A stretch of 64,000 nucleotides of DNA from QHXQ01 sp045807745. GTDB taxonomy: Bacteria > Acidobacteriota > Blastocatellia > Pyrinomonadales > Pyrinomonadaceae. How positions within the stretch are numbered: position 1 is the stretch's first letter; each line of letters opens with the position of its first letter. The notes beneath the pieces were generated by a model. That model had not been told where the DNA came from. It saw nothing but the letters and a program-made list of their open reading frames with translations, and did no database searches. Both the position numbers and the translations under genes were made by a program. Shown here in pieces: positions 33,570 through 41,966 of the stretch. Location: assembly GCA_045807745.1 (NCBI GenBank), contig JBJMGT010000012.1:62001-126000 (forward strand). Direction: 5' to 3'.

Positions 33570-33614
33570 AAGGGCGCGGAACTAGCAGCGACTAGTTCCG
33601 CGCCCTTAGTTTTT
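33570..33614 (+). terminator. Rho-independent terminator of the Spy-like gene
   Basis: The 16-bp perfect stem AAGGGCGCGGAACTAG / CTAGTTCCGCGCCCTT, loop CAGCGA, is followed by AGTTTTTC. The rest of the 33510-33813 gap holds the direct repeat at 33636-33672 and the leader of the next gene. Confidence 0.85.
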
Positions 33615-33635
33615 CGCGCAACGCACGTGCCCTCG

Positions 33636-33672
33636 TTGACAAAACTTTACATATAGTTGACCAACTCTTTAC
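33636..33672 (+). promoter_or_regulatory. Direct repeat TTGACAA-nn-CTTTAC, site 2
   Basis: TTGACAAAACTTTAC, 6 nt, TTGACCAACTCTTTAC (22-nt period). It matches site 1 at TTGACAA, CTTTACATA and ACTCTTTAC. It is about 140 nt upstream of the gene at 33814, which is therefore probably controlled by the same two-component system. Confidence 0.6.
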
Positions 33673-33813
33673 GTCTTGGGTCGCGCAACGAGCGTCTTAC
33701 AGCCAACGCGACGGAATGTTTATGCGCGCCGCCGTGAGCGGCCGCCACCGATTTCATAAACGGCCACGGGCGTTCATTCAATTATTCGCCGCCCGGCCGC
33801 ATTTGAGGATGAC

Positions 33814-34647
33814 ATGAGACGCCTTCTCTTACTCAACTCAGTCGTTTGTTTGTTCATGTGGGCGGTCGTGGGCCAAGCGCAGCAACCGTCTGCTCCTGCG
33901 GCCGCCGCACACGCGCCGGTTGATGTCGAACGCATCGTGCGCGCCTTCACGACCAAGGAGACGGAGTTCCGGCGCGCGCTCAGCAACTATTCGTTCACGC
34001 GCGACGCGACCGTGCAGACCATCGGCATGGGCGGAGAAATCTCCGGCGAGTATCACCGCGTCTCGCAGTTCGCGTTTGATAATCAGGGCGGGCGCTTCGA
34101 GCACATCACCTTTTTCCCGCCCGCGACGCTGACCGAGATCAGTTTTACGCAGGAAGACTTGGAAGACTTGGGCGGCGTGCAGCCATTCGCGCTCGAAGTG
34201 GCAAAGATCGAGCAGTACAACTTTACATACGCGGGCGAGGAGCGGCTCGACGAACTCGATACTTACGTCTTCGATGTCGCGCCAAAGATCTTGCCGAAGA
34301 ATGTCAGCGAGCGTTTCTTTCAAGGGCGCGTCTGGGTGGACAGACGCGACTTGCAGATCGTGAAGGTGCGCGGCAAAGGCGTGCCCGAAGGCAAGCAGCG
34401 CTTCCCCACCTTCGAGACTTACCGCGAACAGATCGACGGCAAGTACTGGTTTCCAACCTACACCTACGCGGACGACGAGTTGGTCTTTCCAAAGGGGCAG
34501 ACCGTACACCTGCGCATGCTCGTGCGCTACAAGGATTACAAACAGTACCGCAGCAAGGTCAGAGTCGTGGACGAAGGCGAACCGGGCGTAGTGCCGGACA
34601 CGCCGCCGCCCGCGCCGTTTGATCAGACATCAACTCCCCGGCGGTGA
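33814..34647 (+). CDS. Secreted protein, outer-membrane lipoprotein-sorting-like fold
   Basis: 277 aa with a signal peptide (LLLLNSVVCLFMWAVVGQAQ). The middle reads as beta-rich: YSFTRDATVQTIG, GEYHRVSQFAFDNQGGRFEH, IEQYNFTYAGEERLDELDTYVFDVAPK, GRVWVDRRDLQIVKVRGKGV, KYWFPTYTYADDELVFPKG. The 'V-W-V-D-x-x-D-L-x-I-V-K' and 'Y-V-F-D-V-x-P' patterns resemble LolA/RseB-like or lipoprotein-sorting proteins common in Acidobacteria; I infer a periplasmic lipid or lipoprotein-binding role only weakly. Tail Pro-rich (DTPPPAPFDQT). An upstream direct repeat links it to the Cpx-like regulon. Its TGA lies within a GC palindrome. Confidence 0.75.
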   Translation: MRRLLLLNSVVCLFMWAVVGQAQQPSAPAAAAHAPVDVERIVRAFTTKETEFRRALSNYSFTRDATVQTIGMGGEISGEYHRVSQFAFDNQGGRFEHITFFPPATLTEISFTQEDLEDLGGVQPFALEVAKIEQYNFTYAGEERLDELDTYVFDVAPKILPKNVSERFFQGRVWVDRRDLQIVKVRGKGVPEGKQRFPTFETYREQIDGKYWFPTYTYADDELVFPKGQTVHLRMLVRYKDYKQYRSKVRVVDEGEPGVVPDTPPPAPFDQTSTPRR

Positions 34648-34757
34648 CGAGCACAGGCGAGCGAGTGCGCCCGACCTCGTCCAGTGCTCTGCCACTCGTG
34701 GCAAAGGGGGGCGACGAGCATGGTGTCACTGAGCGGGGCGCTCGCTCGCCTCGTCAT
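34644..34757. repeat. GC-rich imperfect palindrome spanning the stop of the upstream gene
   Basis: The left arm TGACGAG-caca-GGCGAGCGAGTGCGCC starts at the gene's own TGA. The right arm GGGGCGCTCGCTCGCCTCGTCA ends at 34756. An inner GCCACTCGTGGC hairpin is present. It may act as terminator/attenuator before the sigma-factor gene. Confidence 0.65.
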
Positions 34758-34785
34758 CTCGGCCCGGCCGCAACGAACATAAATC

Positions 34786-35427
34786 ATGATTGAAACGCAA
34801 GTCTTACAACCGTGGGGCACAGATGTATCCAACCTTGCGAGTGCGCCGATGCATGCGTCGGACTACGAATTGGCGCAACAGGCGGCGCGCGGCGACATGC
34901 AGGCCTTCGAGCAGATTTACCTGTCGCACCACCGGCGCGTGTACAGCCTGTGCCTGCGCATGACTAAGAACGTGGCGGAGGCAGAAGATTTGACGCAGGA
35001 AATTTTCGTCCACCTCTGCCACAAGATCGGCAGCTTTCGCGGTGCGTCGAGTTTTACCACGTGGTTGCACCGGCTGACCGTAAATCAGGTCTTGATGCAC
35101 TTCCGCAAAAGCAAGACGCGGAAAGATCAATCGCCTTTGGAGGACGTGCCGCAAGCGGCCCTCGGCACGTCGGCCCAACGTGGTGGGCCGGTACATATGA
35201 TCGAGCGCGTCGCGCTCGACTTGGCCATCGCGCAATTGCCGCCCGGTTATCGCGCCGTCTTTCTGCTGCACGACGCGATGGGCTATGAGCACGAAGAGAT
35301 CGCGCGCCTGCTCGGCTGCGCTGTCGGCACTTCAAAATCACAACTCCACAAAGCCCGCATGAAGCTGCGGCGCATCATCCGTGGGCGTGCCGCGTCCTCA
35401 ACGCACACGCAAACGCCGGCCGTTTAA
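34786..35427 (+). CDS. ECF-family RNA polymerase sigma factor
   Basis: 213 aa. Sigma region 2 (about 24-95): DYELAQQAARGDMQAFEQIY, RVYSLCLRMTKNVAEAEDLTQEIFVHL and FRGASSFTTWLHRLTVNQVL. Region 4 (about 130-195): LDLAIAQLPPGYRAVFLLHD, GYEHEEIARLLGCAVGTSKS and QLHKARMKLRRII. No anti-sigma gene is adjacent, which is unusual; the next gene is topA more than 500 nt away. A second in-frame ATG at 34849 is an alternative start. Regulator of an unknown regulon. Confidence 0.92.
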   Translation: MIETQVLQPWGTDVSNLASAPMHASDYELAQQAARGDMQAFEQIYLSHHRRVYSLCLRMTKNVAEAEDLTQEIFVHLCHKIGSFRGASSFTTWLHRLTVNQVLMHFRKSKTRKDQSPLEDVPQAALGTSAQRGGPVHMIERVALDLAIAQLPPGYRAVFLLHDAMGYEHEEIARLLGCAVGTSKSQLHKARMKLRRIIRGRAASSTHTQTPAV

Positions 35428-35485
35428 GTCGCCAAGATTCCGCCCGCGCTGTTGCCTAATAGCAAGGTGCAACTGAGGGCGTGCT

Positions 35486-35630
35486 GCCGGGCGCGCGGGG
35501 CACCCTACAGCCCGCCAAAGCGTGCTCAAGCGCGCTTCCAGGTGCTCGTCGCCCGCCAACGTTGAAACTTAGCGCCTCATTTATTCGCGCTATTGTGCTC
35601 AATGCGAGCAGAGATGCCGGCGCTCCCGGC
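35486..35630. repeat. Degenerate GCGGGCATCC palindromic repeat, copy 3
   Basis: GCCGGGCGCGCGGGGCACCC at the left and GAGATGCCGGCGCTCCCGGC at the right keep the arm ends of copies 1 and 2 with many changes. The interior again has CGCGCTATTGTGCTC-like sequence. Confidence 0.65.
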
Positions 35631-35721
35631 GGCGAGTCGCACACTAAATGCAGCCAACAGTTCCGCCCGCGCGCACACCTGATGCATGGTCGCCGCCGGC
35701 GCGCGAAAAGTCTGTGCCGAT

Positions 35722-35749
35722 TTGACAGCGGCTTCCCGCATGATGCTAT
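35722..35749 (+). promoter_or_regulatory. Candidate sigma-70-type promoter for topA
   Basis: TTGACA (35722-35727), a 16-nt spacer and TGCTAT (35744-35749). It would give a leader of about 230 nt before topA. Confidence 0.4.
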
Positions 35750-35931
35750 TCTCGCCCGCTCAGCCGGCCAAAAACGGACGTGCACCACTTGCGCACAAGT
35801 TTTTGCAGCGCGATTTGTACACCAAGGTTGGGCAAATAGACCGAGCAGGCGAGCCAGCGAAATGGCTGCGGGCGGCATCTAAACGGGCAACCGGGGAGGG
35901 GATTGACCCCAAACGAAGTAATGTTTGCAGG

Positions 35932-35958
35932 CAAGCGCGCAAGTCGGTTGCGCGCTTG
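35932..35958 (+). promoter_or_regulatory. Leader hairpin 23 nt before the topA start
   Basis: CAAGCGCGCAA pairs perfectly with TTGCGCGCTTG around loop GTCGG. There is no U-run, and its position in the leader suggests a translational or supercoiling-sensitive control rather than termination. Confidence 0.5.
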
Positions 35959-35981
35959 TGTGCTGAGGTAGAGTAGGTTAA

Positions 35982-38531
35982 ATGGGTAAAAATTTAGTCG
36001 TAGTCGAGTCGCCCGCCAAGGCCAAAACGATTGGCAAATATCTGGGCGCGGATTATCGCGTCATGGCCTCGCTTGGCCATATCAAGGACTTGCCGTCGAA
36101 AGGTTTGGGCGTCGATGTCGAGAAGGATTTCGAGCCGACCTATGAGGTCATCCCCGATGCGAAGAAGCGGAACAACAAAAAGATCGTCAGCGATCTGAAA
36201 AAGGCCGCGCGCGAAGCCGACGCGATTTATTTAGCCGCCGACCCCGACCGCGAAGGCGAAGCGATCTGCCAGCACTTGGCGGAAGAGATTGTGCCCAAGC
36301 GGCCGAAGAAACCGGCCTTCCGTGTGATGTTCAACGAGATCACCAAGCGCGCGGTGCAGGCGGCGTTTGAAGAACCGAAGGAGATCGACAAGCACTTGGT
36401 GGACGCGCAACAGGCGCGCCGCGTGCTGGATCGTTTGGTCGGTTACAAAGTTTCGCCGCTCCTGTGTCGCACGGTCGGCGGGCGCTTGAGTGCGGGGCGC
36501 GTGCAGTCGGTGGCGCTCCGCATGGTCGTCGAGCGCGAACGCGAGATCGAGCAGTTTATCAAGACTGAATACTGGACGGTGACGGCGAACGTCGCGGGCG
36601 CTGTGCCGCCCGCGTTCGACGCGCGCCTGTTGCGCATCGGCGAGCAGACGGTGAAGACCGGCGGCTTTGATAATGAGCTGAAGAAGAATGAAATTCTGAT
36701 CGCCAACGAAGCACAGGCGGCTGAGATCGTGCGCGAGGCAGAGACGGAAGATTATCAAGTCGCGGACGTAACGACGAAGGAGCGGAAGCGCAACCCTGTG
36801 CCGCCGTTCATCACGTCGAAGCTACAACAGGAGGCGGCGCGCAAGCTCGGTTACGCCGTGAAGCGCACGATGATGGTTGCGCAGCGGCTCTACGAGGGCG
36901 TGGAGTTGGGCGCGGAAGGCTCGGTCGGTCTCATCACCTACATGCGCACCGACTCGACGCGCGTGTCGGAAGCGGCCTTGAATGAAGTGCGCGATTTCGT
37001 CGGCACGCAATACGGCGCGGAGTATCTGCCGGAGAAGGCCATACACTATCGCTCGAAGAAGGACGCGCAGGACGCGCACGAGGCCATTCGCCCGACGGAC
37101 ATTGCGCGCACGCCCGATTCGGTCGCGCGTTTCCTCGGCGCAGACGAGTTGAAACTCTATCGCCTGATCTGGCAACGCTTCGTCGCATCGCAGATGATGC
37201 CGGCCATCTTTGATCAGACGACGATTGACATCGCGGCCGGGCGCTTCCTGTTCCGCGCCACCGGCTCAGTCTTAAAGTTTGATGGCTTCCTGCGCGTCTA
37301 CGAAGAAGGGCGCGACGAGAAGTCGGAAGAGGATGAAGAGGCAGCGCGGCGTCTGCCGCAAGTACAGGCGGGCGACGCGTTGACGCTCAATTTGATCACG
37401 CCCGAACAGCACTTCACCGAGCCGCCGCCCCGCTACACGGAGGCGACGCTCGTTAAGGCGCTCGAAGAGAAGGGCATCGGGCGGCCTTCGACATATGCGG
37501 CGATCATGACGACGATCCTTGATCGCGAGTACGTCGAAAAACACGAAGGGCGGTTTCATCCGACGGCGCTCGGCACGACCGTGAACGATCTGCTCGTCGC
37601 CAGCTTCGACGATCTCTTTAACGAGTCATACACGGCGCGGATGGAAGAGGAGTTGGACGAGATCGAGGAAGGGAAACTCGGTTGGACGGCGGCGCTGCAT
37701 GAGTTCTATGGCAAGTTCGCGCGCGATCTCAAAACCGCCGAGCAGCAGATGAAGGCGGCGAAGCAGCAGGCGATCCCAACCGACGAAGTGTGCGAGAACT
37801 GCGGCGCTGGCATGGTCATCAAGTTCGGGCGCTTCGGTCAGTTCCTCGCCTGCTCGAACTATCCAGAGTGTCGCACGACGCGCGAGATCGCGAAGAAGAC
37901 GCCGGCTGCGACTGACGACGACGGCGCAAAGGCGACGGAGGCGAAAGTGGCCGGCGGCGCTGAAACGGCAGAGGCGGAAGTGTGCGAGTTGTGCGGCAAG
38001 CCAATGGCTTTGAAGCGCGGGCGGTTCGGGCAGTTCCTCGGCTGCACGGGCTATCCCGAATGTCGCAACATACGCAAGATCAGCCGGAGCGGCGTGGTCG
38101 CCGCCGCGCCCGTGCCGCTCGACGAGACGTGCCCGTTGGACGGCGCACATTTGGTCAGACGACAGGGCCGCTTCGGCGAGTTCGTCTCCTGCTCGAACTA
38201 TCCGACGTGCAAGTTTATCAAGCGCGAGACGACGGGCGTCGCGTGCGTGCGCCCCGGTTGTCGCGGCGAGATCGTGGTCAAGAAGTCGAAGCGCGGCAAA
38301 GCCTTCTACGGCTGTTCGGAGTATCCGGCGTGCGACCGCGTCTACTGGGACAAGCCGGTCGCCGAGCCATGCCCGCAGTGTCACGCGCCGTTCCTCTTAG
38401 AGAAGACGACGAAGAAGGGCACGACGCGCAAGTGCGCCAACGAGGAGTGCGACTACCAGAGCGAGGCGCTGCCGCCGACTGTGCCGACGCCGACGACGGA
38501 TACGCGCACAGGCTCGCGCGTGGCTCATTGA
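35982..38531 (+). CDS. topA: DNA topoisomerase I
   Basis: 849 aa. The type IA enzyme relaxes negative supercoils. TOPRIM domain: KNLVVVESPAKAKTIGKYLG and the Mg-binding DPDREGE (87-93). Core: GYKVSPLLCR, GRLSAGRVQSVALRMVVERE; catalytic Y320 in GLITYMRTDSTRVS. Further HEAIRPTD, IGRPSTYA and the LGW..ALHEFYG end of the core. The C-terminus (from about 600) carries several four-Cys zinc ribbons, for example CENCGAGMVIKFGRFGQFLA with CSNYPEC, CELCGKPMALKRGRFGQFLG with CTGYPEC, and CSEYPAC. In the third ribbon the first CxxC pair is replaced by CPLDG, so it lacks one ligand. Full length. Confidence 0.97.
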   Translation: MGKNLVVVESPAKAKTIGKYLGADYRVMASLGHIKDLPSKGLGVDVEKDFEPTYEVIPDAKKRNNKKIVSDLKKAAREADAIYLAADPDREGEAICQHLAEEIVPKRPKKPAFRVMFNEITKRAVQAAFEEPKEIDKHLVDAQQARRVLDRLVGYKVSPLLCRTVGGRLSAGRVQSVALRMVVEREREIEQFIKTEYWTVTANVAGAVPPAFDARLLRIGEQTVKTGGFDNELKKNEILIANEAQAAEIVREAETEDYQVADVTTKERKRNPVPPFITSKLQQEAARKLGYAVKRTMMVAQRLYEGVELGAEGSVGLITYMRTDSTRVSEAALNEVRDFVGTQYGAEYLPEKAIHYRSKKDAQDAHEAIRPTDIARTPDSVARFLGADELKLYRLIWQRFVASQMMPAIFDQTTIDIAAGRFLFRATGSVLKFDGFLRVYEEGRDEKSEEDEEAARRLPQVQAGDALTLNLITPEQHFTEPPPRYTEATLVKALEEKGIGRPSTYAAIMTTILDREYVEKHEGRFHPTALGTTVNDLLVASFDDLFNESYTARMEEELDEIEEGKLGWTAALHEFYGKFARDLKTAEQQMKAAKQQAIPTDEVCENCGAGMVIKFGRFGQFLACSNYPECRTTREIAKKTPAATDDDGAKATEAKVAGGAETAEAEVCELCGKPMALKRGRFGQFLGCTGYPECRNIRKISRSGVVAAAPVPLDETCPLDGAHLVRRQGRFGEFVSCSNYPTCKFIKRETTGVACVRPGCRGEIVVKKSKRGKAFYGCSEYPACDRVYWDKPVAEPCPQCHAPFLLEKTTKKGTTRKCANEECDYQSEALPPTVPTPTTDTRTGSRVAH

Positions 38532-38558
38532 TTTGGGCTTACATTGGTAAGGGATTGG

Positions 38559-38594
38559 GCGGGCGGGACTTCGTTTGAGTCCGCCCGCTTTTTT
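38559..38594 (+). terminator. Terminator of topA
   Basis: GCGGGCGGGACT and GTCCGCCCGC (allowing one bulge) form a GC stem followed by a TTTTTT run, 28 nt beyond the topA stop. Confidence 0.85.
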
Positions 38595-38700
38595 GTCTCT
38601 TCATCCAAATCATTGAAACAATTTGGCCTGGTAGGAGTATACTCACCCGCACTCGGCTAGCTCGTCACACCGATTTACAAACGAAGGAGACCCAACTGCC

Positions 38701-40455
38701 ATGCTTCGACGCACAGCCGTCGCCGTCCTGTTCTGCGCGCTGCTCACGCCCAGCTTCGTCATCCGCGCGCAGCAACAACGCGCGCAGGCCACAATCGCAC
38801 CGACCCTGCAACAACCGCAGGCGCAACCGACGCCCACACCTGATCCGAACGATCCGATTGAGAAGATCAAAGACGAGGGCATGAACCGCTCGCAGGTGAT
38901 GCAGACCTTGAGCTATCTGTCCGACGTGATCGGCGCGCGCCTGACCGCGTCGCCGAACGCGAAGCGCGCGAACGAGTGGACGCGCGATCAAATGACCAAG
39001 TGGGGTTTGCAGAACGCGCACCTCGAAGCGTGGGGCCCGTTCGGGCGCGGCTGGTCTTTGAAGCGTTTCTCGGCCGAGGTCGTCGAGCCGCAGGGCTTCC
39101 CCGTCATCGCGTACCCGAAAGCCTGGTCGCCGGGCACGCAGGAGCCCTTGACGGCCGACGTGATGTACATTGACGCGAAGGACGAGGCGGAGTTGCGCGC
39201 GAAGTACGCGGGCAAGCTCAAAGGCGCGATCGTGTTGACGGGGCCGATGCGCGAGGTGCAGGCGCACTTCACGCCGCTCGGTACGCGCCACGATGAGAAG
39301 AGTCTGCTTGCGCTCGCCGATGCGGCAGACCCGGCGACCGCCCCGCCGCGTCGTTTCCAACAGAACCCGGATGCGATTGCGGCGGCCAGATTCAACGCCG
39401 CGAAGTTGCAGTTCTACACGAACGAGGGGGCGGCGCTTCTTGTCGATCCCGGTCGCGGCGACGGCGGCACGCTCTTCGTACAGTCAGCCACCGTGCCGCA
39501 GCCGCCCGCACCGCCGGGCGCACCCGCATTCGGCCCCGGCGCGCCGCGCCGGCTCAGTCCTTATGACAAAGATGCGCCGAAGATCGTGCCGCAGATGGTC
39601 TTGGCGGCGGAGCACTACAACCGCATCATGCGTATGCTGCAAGCGGGCGAGCGCGTGAAGATGACTGTCAACTTGGACGTGCAGTTTCACGATCAGGATT
39701 TGATGAGCTACAACACGGTCGCGGAGATTCCGGGCAGCGATCTGAAGGACGAGGTCGTGATGCTCGGCGGGCACATGGATTCGTGGCACGGCGGGACGGG
39801 CGCGACCGACAACGGCGCGGGCGTCGCCGTCGCGATGGAGGCCGCGCGCATCATCAAGGCGGCGGGCCTCCAACCGCGCCGCACGATCCGCGTCGCGCTC
39901 TGGACGGGCGAAGAGGAGGGCTTGCTCGGCTCAGCGGCTTACGTCAAACAGCACTTCGGCGAACTGGTCGCACCAAGCCCGACGCCGACGCCTCCACCGG
40001 GGCCGACTGAAGCGACGCCCGCCGCCGCCCCACGTCCCACGCCCGCGCCGTCGAAACTTGTCACCCAACCCGACTACGAAAAGTTCGACGCCTACTTCAA
40101 CCTCGATAACGGCACGGGCAAAATCCGTGGCGTCTATCTGCAAGGCAACAACGCGGTCGGGCCGCTCTTCCGCCAGTGGCTGCAACCGTTCCGCGCGCTG
40201 GGCGCGGAGACCTTGTCGCTCTCGAACACGGGCGGCACGGATCACCTCTCGTTCGACCGTATAGGTCTGCCCGGCTTCCAATTCATCCAGGACGAGATTG
40301 AATACGACACGCGCACGCACCACTCGAACATGGACGTGTTCGACCGCGTCCAAGCGGACGACATGAAACAGGCCGCGACGATCATGGCCGCCTTCGTCTA
40401 TCAAACTGCCATGCGTGACGAAAAGCTGCCGCGCAAACCCGCGCCGCCGCGTTAA
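38701..40455 (+). CDS. Secreted M28-family zinc aminopeptidase/carboxypeptidase
   Basis: 584 aa from an ATG preceded by GAAGGAGACCCAACTGCC. Signal peptide LFCALLTPSFVIRAQ. A PA-like domain (about 130-290) precedes the M28 core, where metal ligands are seen in VVMLGGHMDSWHGGTGATDNGAG (His, Asp), WTGEEEGLLGS (Glu-Glu) and GGTDHLSFDRIGLPGF (His near the end); DYDTRTHHSNMD-type residues close the site. A Pro/Thr-rich loop (about 423-455, SPTPTPPPGPTEATPAAAP) interrupts the catalytic domain, which is odd for the family. Predicted exported di-zinc exopeptidase. Confidence 0.92.
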   Translation: MLRRTAVAVLFCALLTPSFVIRAQQQRAQATIAPTLQQPQAQPTPTPDPNDPIEKIKDEGMNRSQVMQTLSYLSDVIGARLTASPNAKRANEWTRDQMTKWGLQNAHLEAWGPFGRGWSLKRFSAEVVEPQGFPVIAYPKAWSPGTQEPLTADVMYIDAKDEAELRAKYAGKLKGAIVLTGPMREVQAHFTPLGTRHDEKSLLALADAADPATAPPRRFQQNPDAIAAARFNAAKLQFYTNEGAALLVDPGRGDGGTLFVQSATVPQPPAPPGAPAFGPGAPRRLSPYDKDAPKIVPQMVLAAEHYNRIMRMLQAGERVKMTVNLDVQFHDQDLMSYNTVAEIPGSDLKDEVVMLGGHMDSWHGGTGATDNGAGVAVAMEAARIIKAAGLQPRRTIRVALWTGEEEGLLGSAAYVKQHFGELVAPSPTPTPPPGPTEATPAAAPRPTPAPSKLVTQPDYEKFDAYFNLDNGTGKIRGVYLQGNNAVGPLFRQWLQPFRALGAETLSLSNTGGTDHLSFDRIGLPGFQFIQDEIEYDTRTHHSNMDVFDRVQADDMKQAATIMAAFVYQTAMRDEKLPRKPAPPR

Positions 40456-40486
40456 GCTGGGCGGCACACACTTGGATGGCATGTAA

Positions 40487-40529
40487 CAATTAAGGGGCGC
40501 GCGCGGTATGCCGCGCGCGCCCCTTAATT
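40487..40529. terminator. Bidirectional terminator between M28 and TPR genes
   Basis: AATTAAGGGGCGCGCGCGG and CCGCGCGCGCCCCTTAATT are perfect reverse complements around TATG. The flanking A/T tracts serve both convergent genes. Confidence 0.85.
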
Positions 40530-40564
40530 GTCTGCCTCATTATCGCGCTTGCACCGCCCGCGAG

Positions 40565-41797
40565 TTATTGTTTGTTCGCCGTGACGTATTCCACCAGATA
40601 ACGGCGCAGCTTGTCGCGGTTCTCCTTGCGATATGTTTCATAGTCCTGCGCAATGCCTTCGTCGGGGCGCGCGAGCAGGATGTAGGCTTCGAGTAGGCCG
40701 GCGTCGTTGAGTTTGACGAGATTGACGAGCGACGGATCGAGTTCTTTGATCTTCTTATCCTTCTGCCGCTGCTTCACCGCTTCAACCACGCCGCCGAGCG
40801 CCGCCGCTTCCTCGCGCAGACTGTGGCGATACGTCTTCTCGTTCGGATAGGCTTTGGCGAATTCGCTCGTCGCCCAAGCGGCGCGCGTGATGCCATAGAA
40901 CATCCACGCGCCGCGCCCGGCGCTGTCTTTCTTATCATCGAGCATGCTGGGATCGAGATTGATCGTCAGCTTGTTGTCCTTGAGCGGCGTGACGCTGGTC
41001 GGAACATCGACGCGCGGGTGCGCGAGCGCGACGTTGGCGGCTTGCGCCCACTGCGCCAGCCCGCCCCACGCCAGCCGGTTGTACGGCTCGGCGATGACCG
41101 CTTCGATGTAAAGCGCGCGCGCCTCGTCCAGTTTGCCCTGCTTCATCAACGGCGTCGCCGAATAGCGATAGGCCGTCTCGCGGTCGGGGTTGATCGAGAC
41201 GGCGCGTGCATACCACTCGGCCGCTTGGTCGAGTTGGCCTTTTTGCATGAGCGAGTCGCCCGCGAAGAGCGCCGCCTCATAAAGTTTTGGATCGAGTTCG
41301 AGCGCGTGCTTGTAAGCAGCCAACGCCTCGTCGAGCGCGCCGCGCGCAAACGCCGTCTCGCCCGCGCGCATCGCCGCGTCGGCCTCTTTGTTGGCGGAGA
41401 AAGTGGCCTCTTTCGCTTCGCCGCTCGCTGGCAGGGACTCCAACAGCGAATCGAGCAGCGGGGCACTGAAGCCCAACTCCTTCGCCCTAAGCAGCGCCGC
41501 GCGCGCGCGTATGTTGACCTGCTTGCGCGCCTCCGCATCTTTGACCGTCTGCCCGTTGGCGAGGACAGCGACGCCGAGATAGAACATCAGCGCGCCATCG
41601 TTCGGCAACGCTTCTGTCAGCTTTTCTAATATCGGCAGCGCTTCGACCGCGTTGCCTTCGTGCATGAGCTTGATGGCGCGCTCGCGCTCGGCCGCGAGTT
41701 GATCTTTGTCTTGTGCCGCAAGCCGTGCGGGCACGAAGAGCAGGGCGGCGGCACACAGGGCGGCACACAGACTGAAGCGAACGTTGCGATTGAGCAT
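40565..41797 (-). CDS. Secreted TPR-repeat protein
   Basis: 410 aa with a signal peptide (FSLCAALCAAALLFVPARLA) and GGAGGAATCTTCAC before the ATG. TPR units are seen at about 35-75 (LMHEGNAVEALPILEKLTEALPNDGALMFYLGVAVLANG in pieces), 140-175 (GETAFARGALDEALAAYKHALELDP) and 178-245 (GDSLMQKGQLDQAAEWYARAVSINPD; QGKLDEARALYIEAVIAEP). The C-terminal third (TINLDPSMLDDKKDSAGRGA, YRKENRDKLRRYLVEYVT) is unrecognised. Probably a periplasmic interaction scaffold. Last of a same-strand run beginning at 45868. Confidence 0.85.
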   Translation of the reverse strand: MLNRNVRFSLCAALCAAALLFVPARLAAQDKDQLAAERERAIKLMHEGNAVEALPILEKLTEALPNDGALMFYLGVAVLANGQTVKDAEARKQVNIRARAALLRAKELGFSAPLLDSLLESLPASGEAKEATFSANKEADAAMRAGETAFARGALDEALAAYKHALELDPKLYEAALFAGDSLMQKGQLDQAAEWYARAVSINPDRETAYRYSATPLMKQGKLDEARALYIEAVIAEPYNRLAWGGLAQWAQAANVALAHPRVDVPTSVTPLKDNKLTINLDPSMLDDKKDSAGRGAWMFYGITRAAWATSEFAKAYPNEKTYRHSLREEAAALGGVVEAVKQRQKDKKIKELDPSLVNLVKLNDAGLLEAYILLARPDEGIAQDYETYRKENRDKLRRYLVEYVTANKQ

Positions 41798-41966
41798 GTG
41801 AAGATTCCTCCGTCGGGGCTACAAAGCGTTAGGGACAAGGGGTAGGGCAACCAACGCGCAGTCTAGAGGGCGGCTTTCGCCGGTGTCAAATTCAGGGCCA
41901 CCCGGCGCGCGCAGTTTTAGAAACCGCTTGCACCGTAGTTGTTCCGGCGCGCTTGGCTCTACGTCG

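Larger units (their letters stand above)
35428..35981. other. 554-nt intergenic region upstream of topA
   Basis: Holds a decayed GCGGGCATCC palindrome (35486-35630), a promoter-like pair (35722-35749) and a hairpin (35932-35958). Small open frames here are repeat-derived and show no coding signature. Confidence 0.5.
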
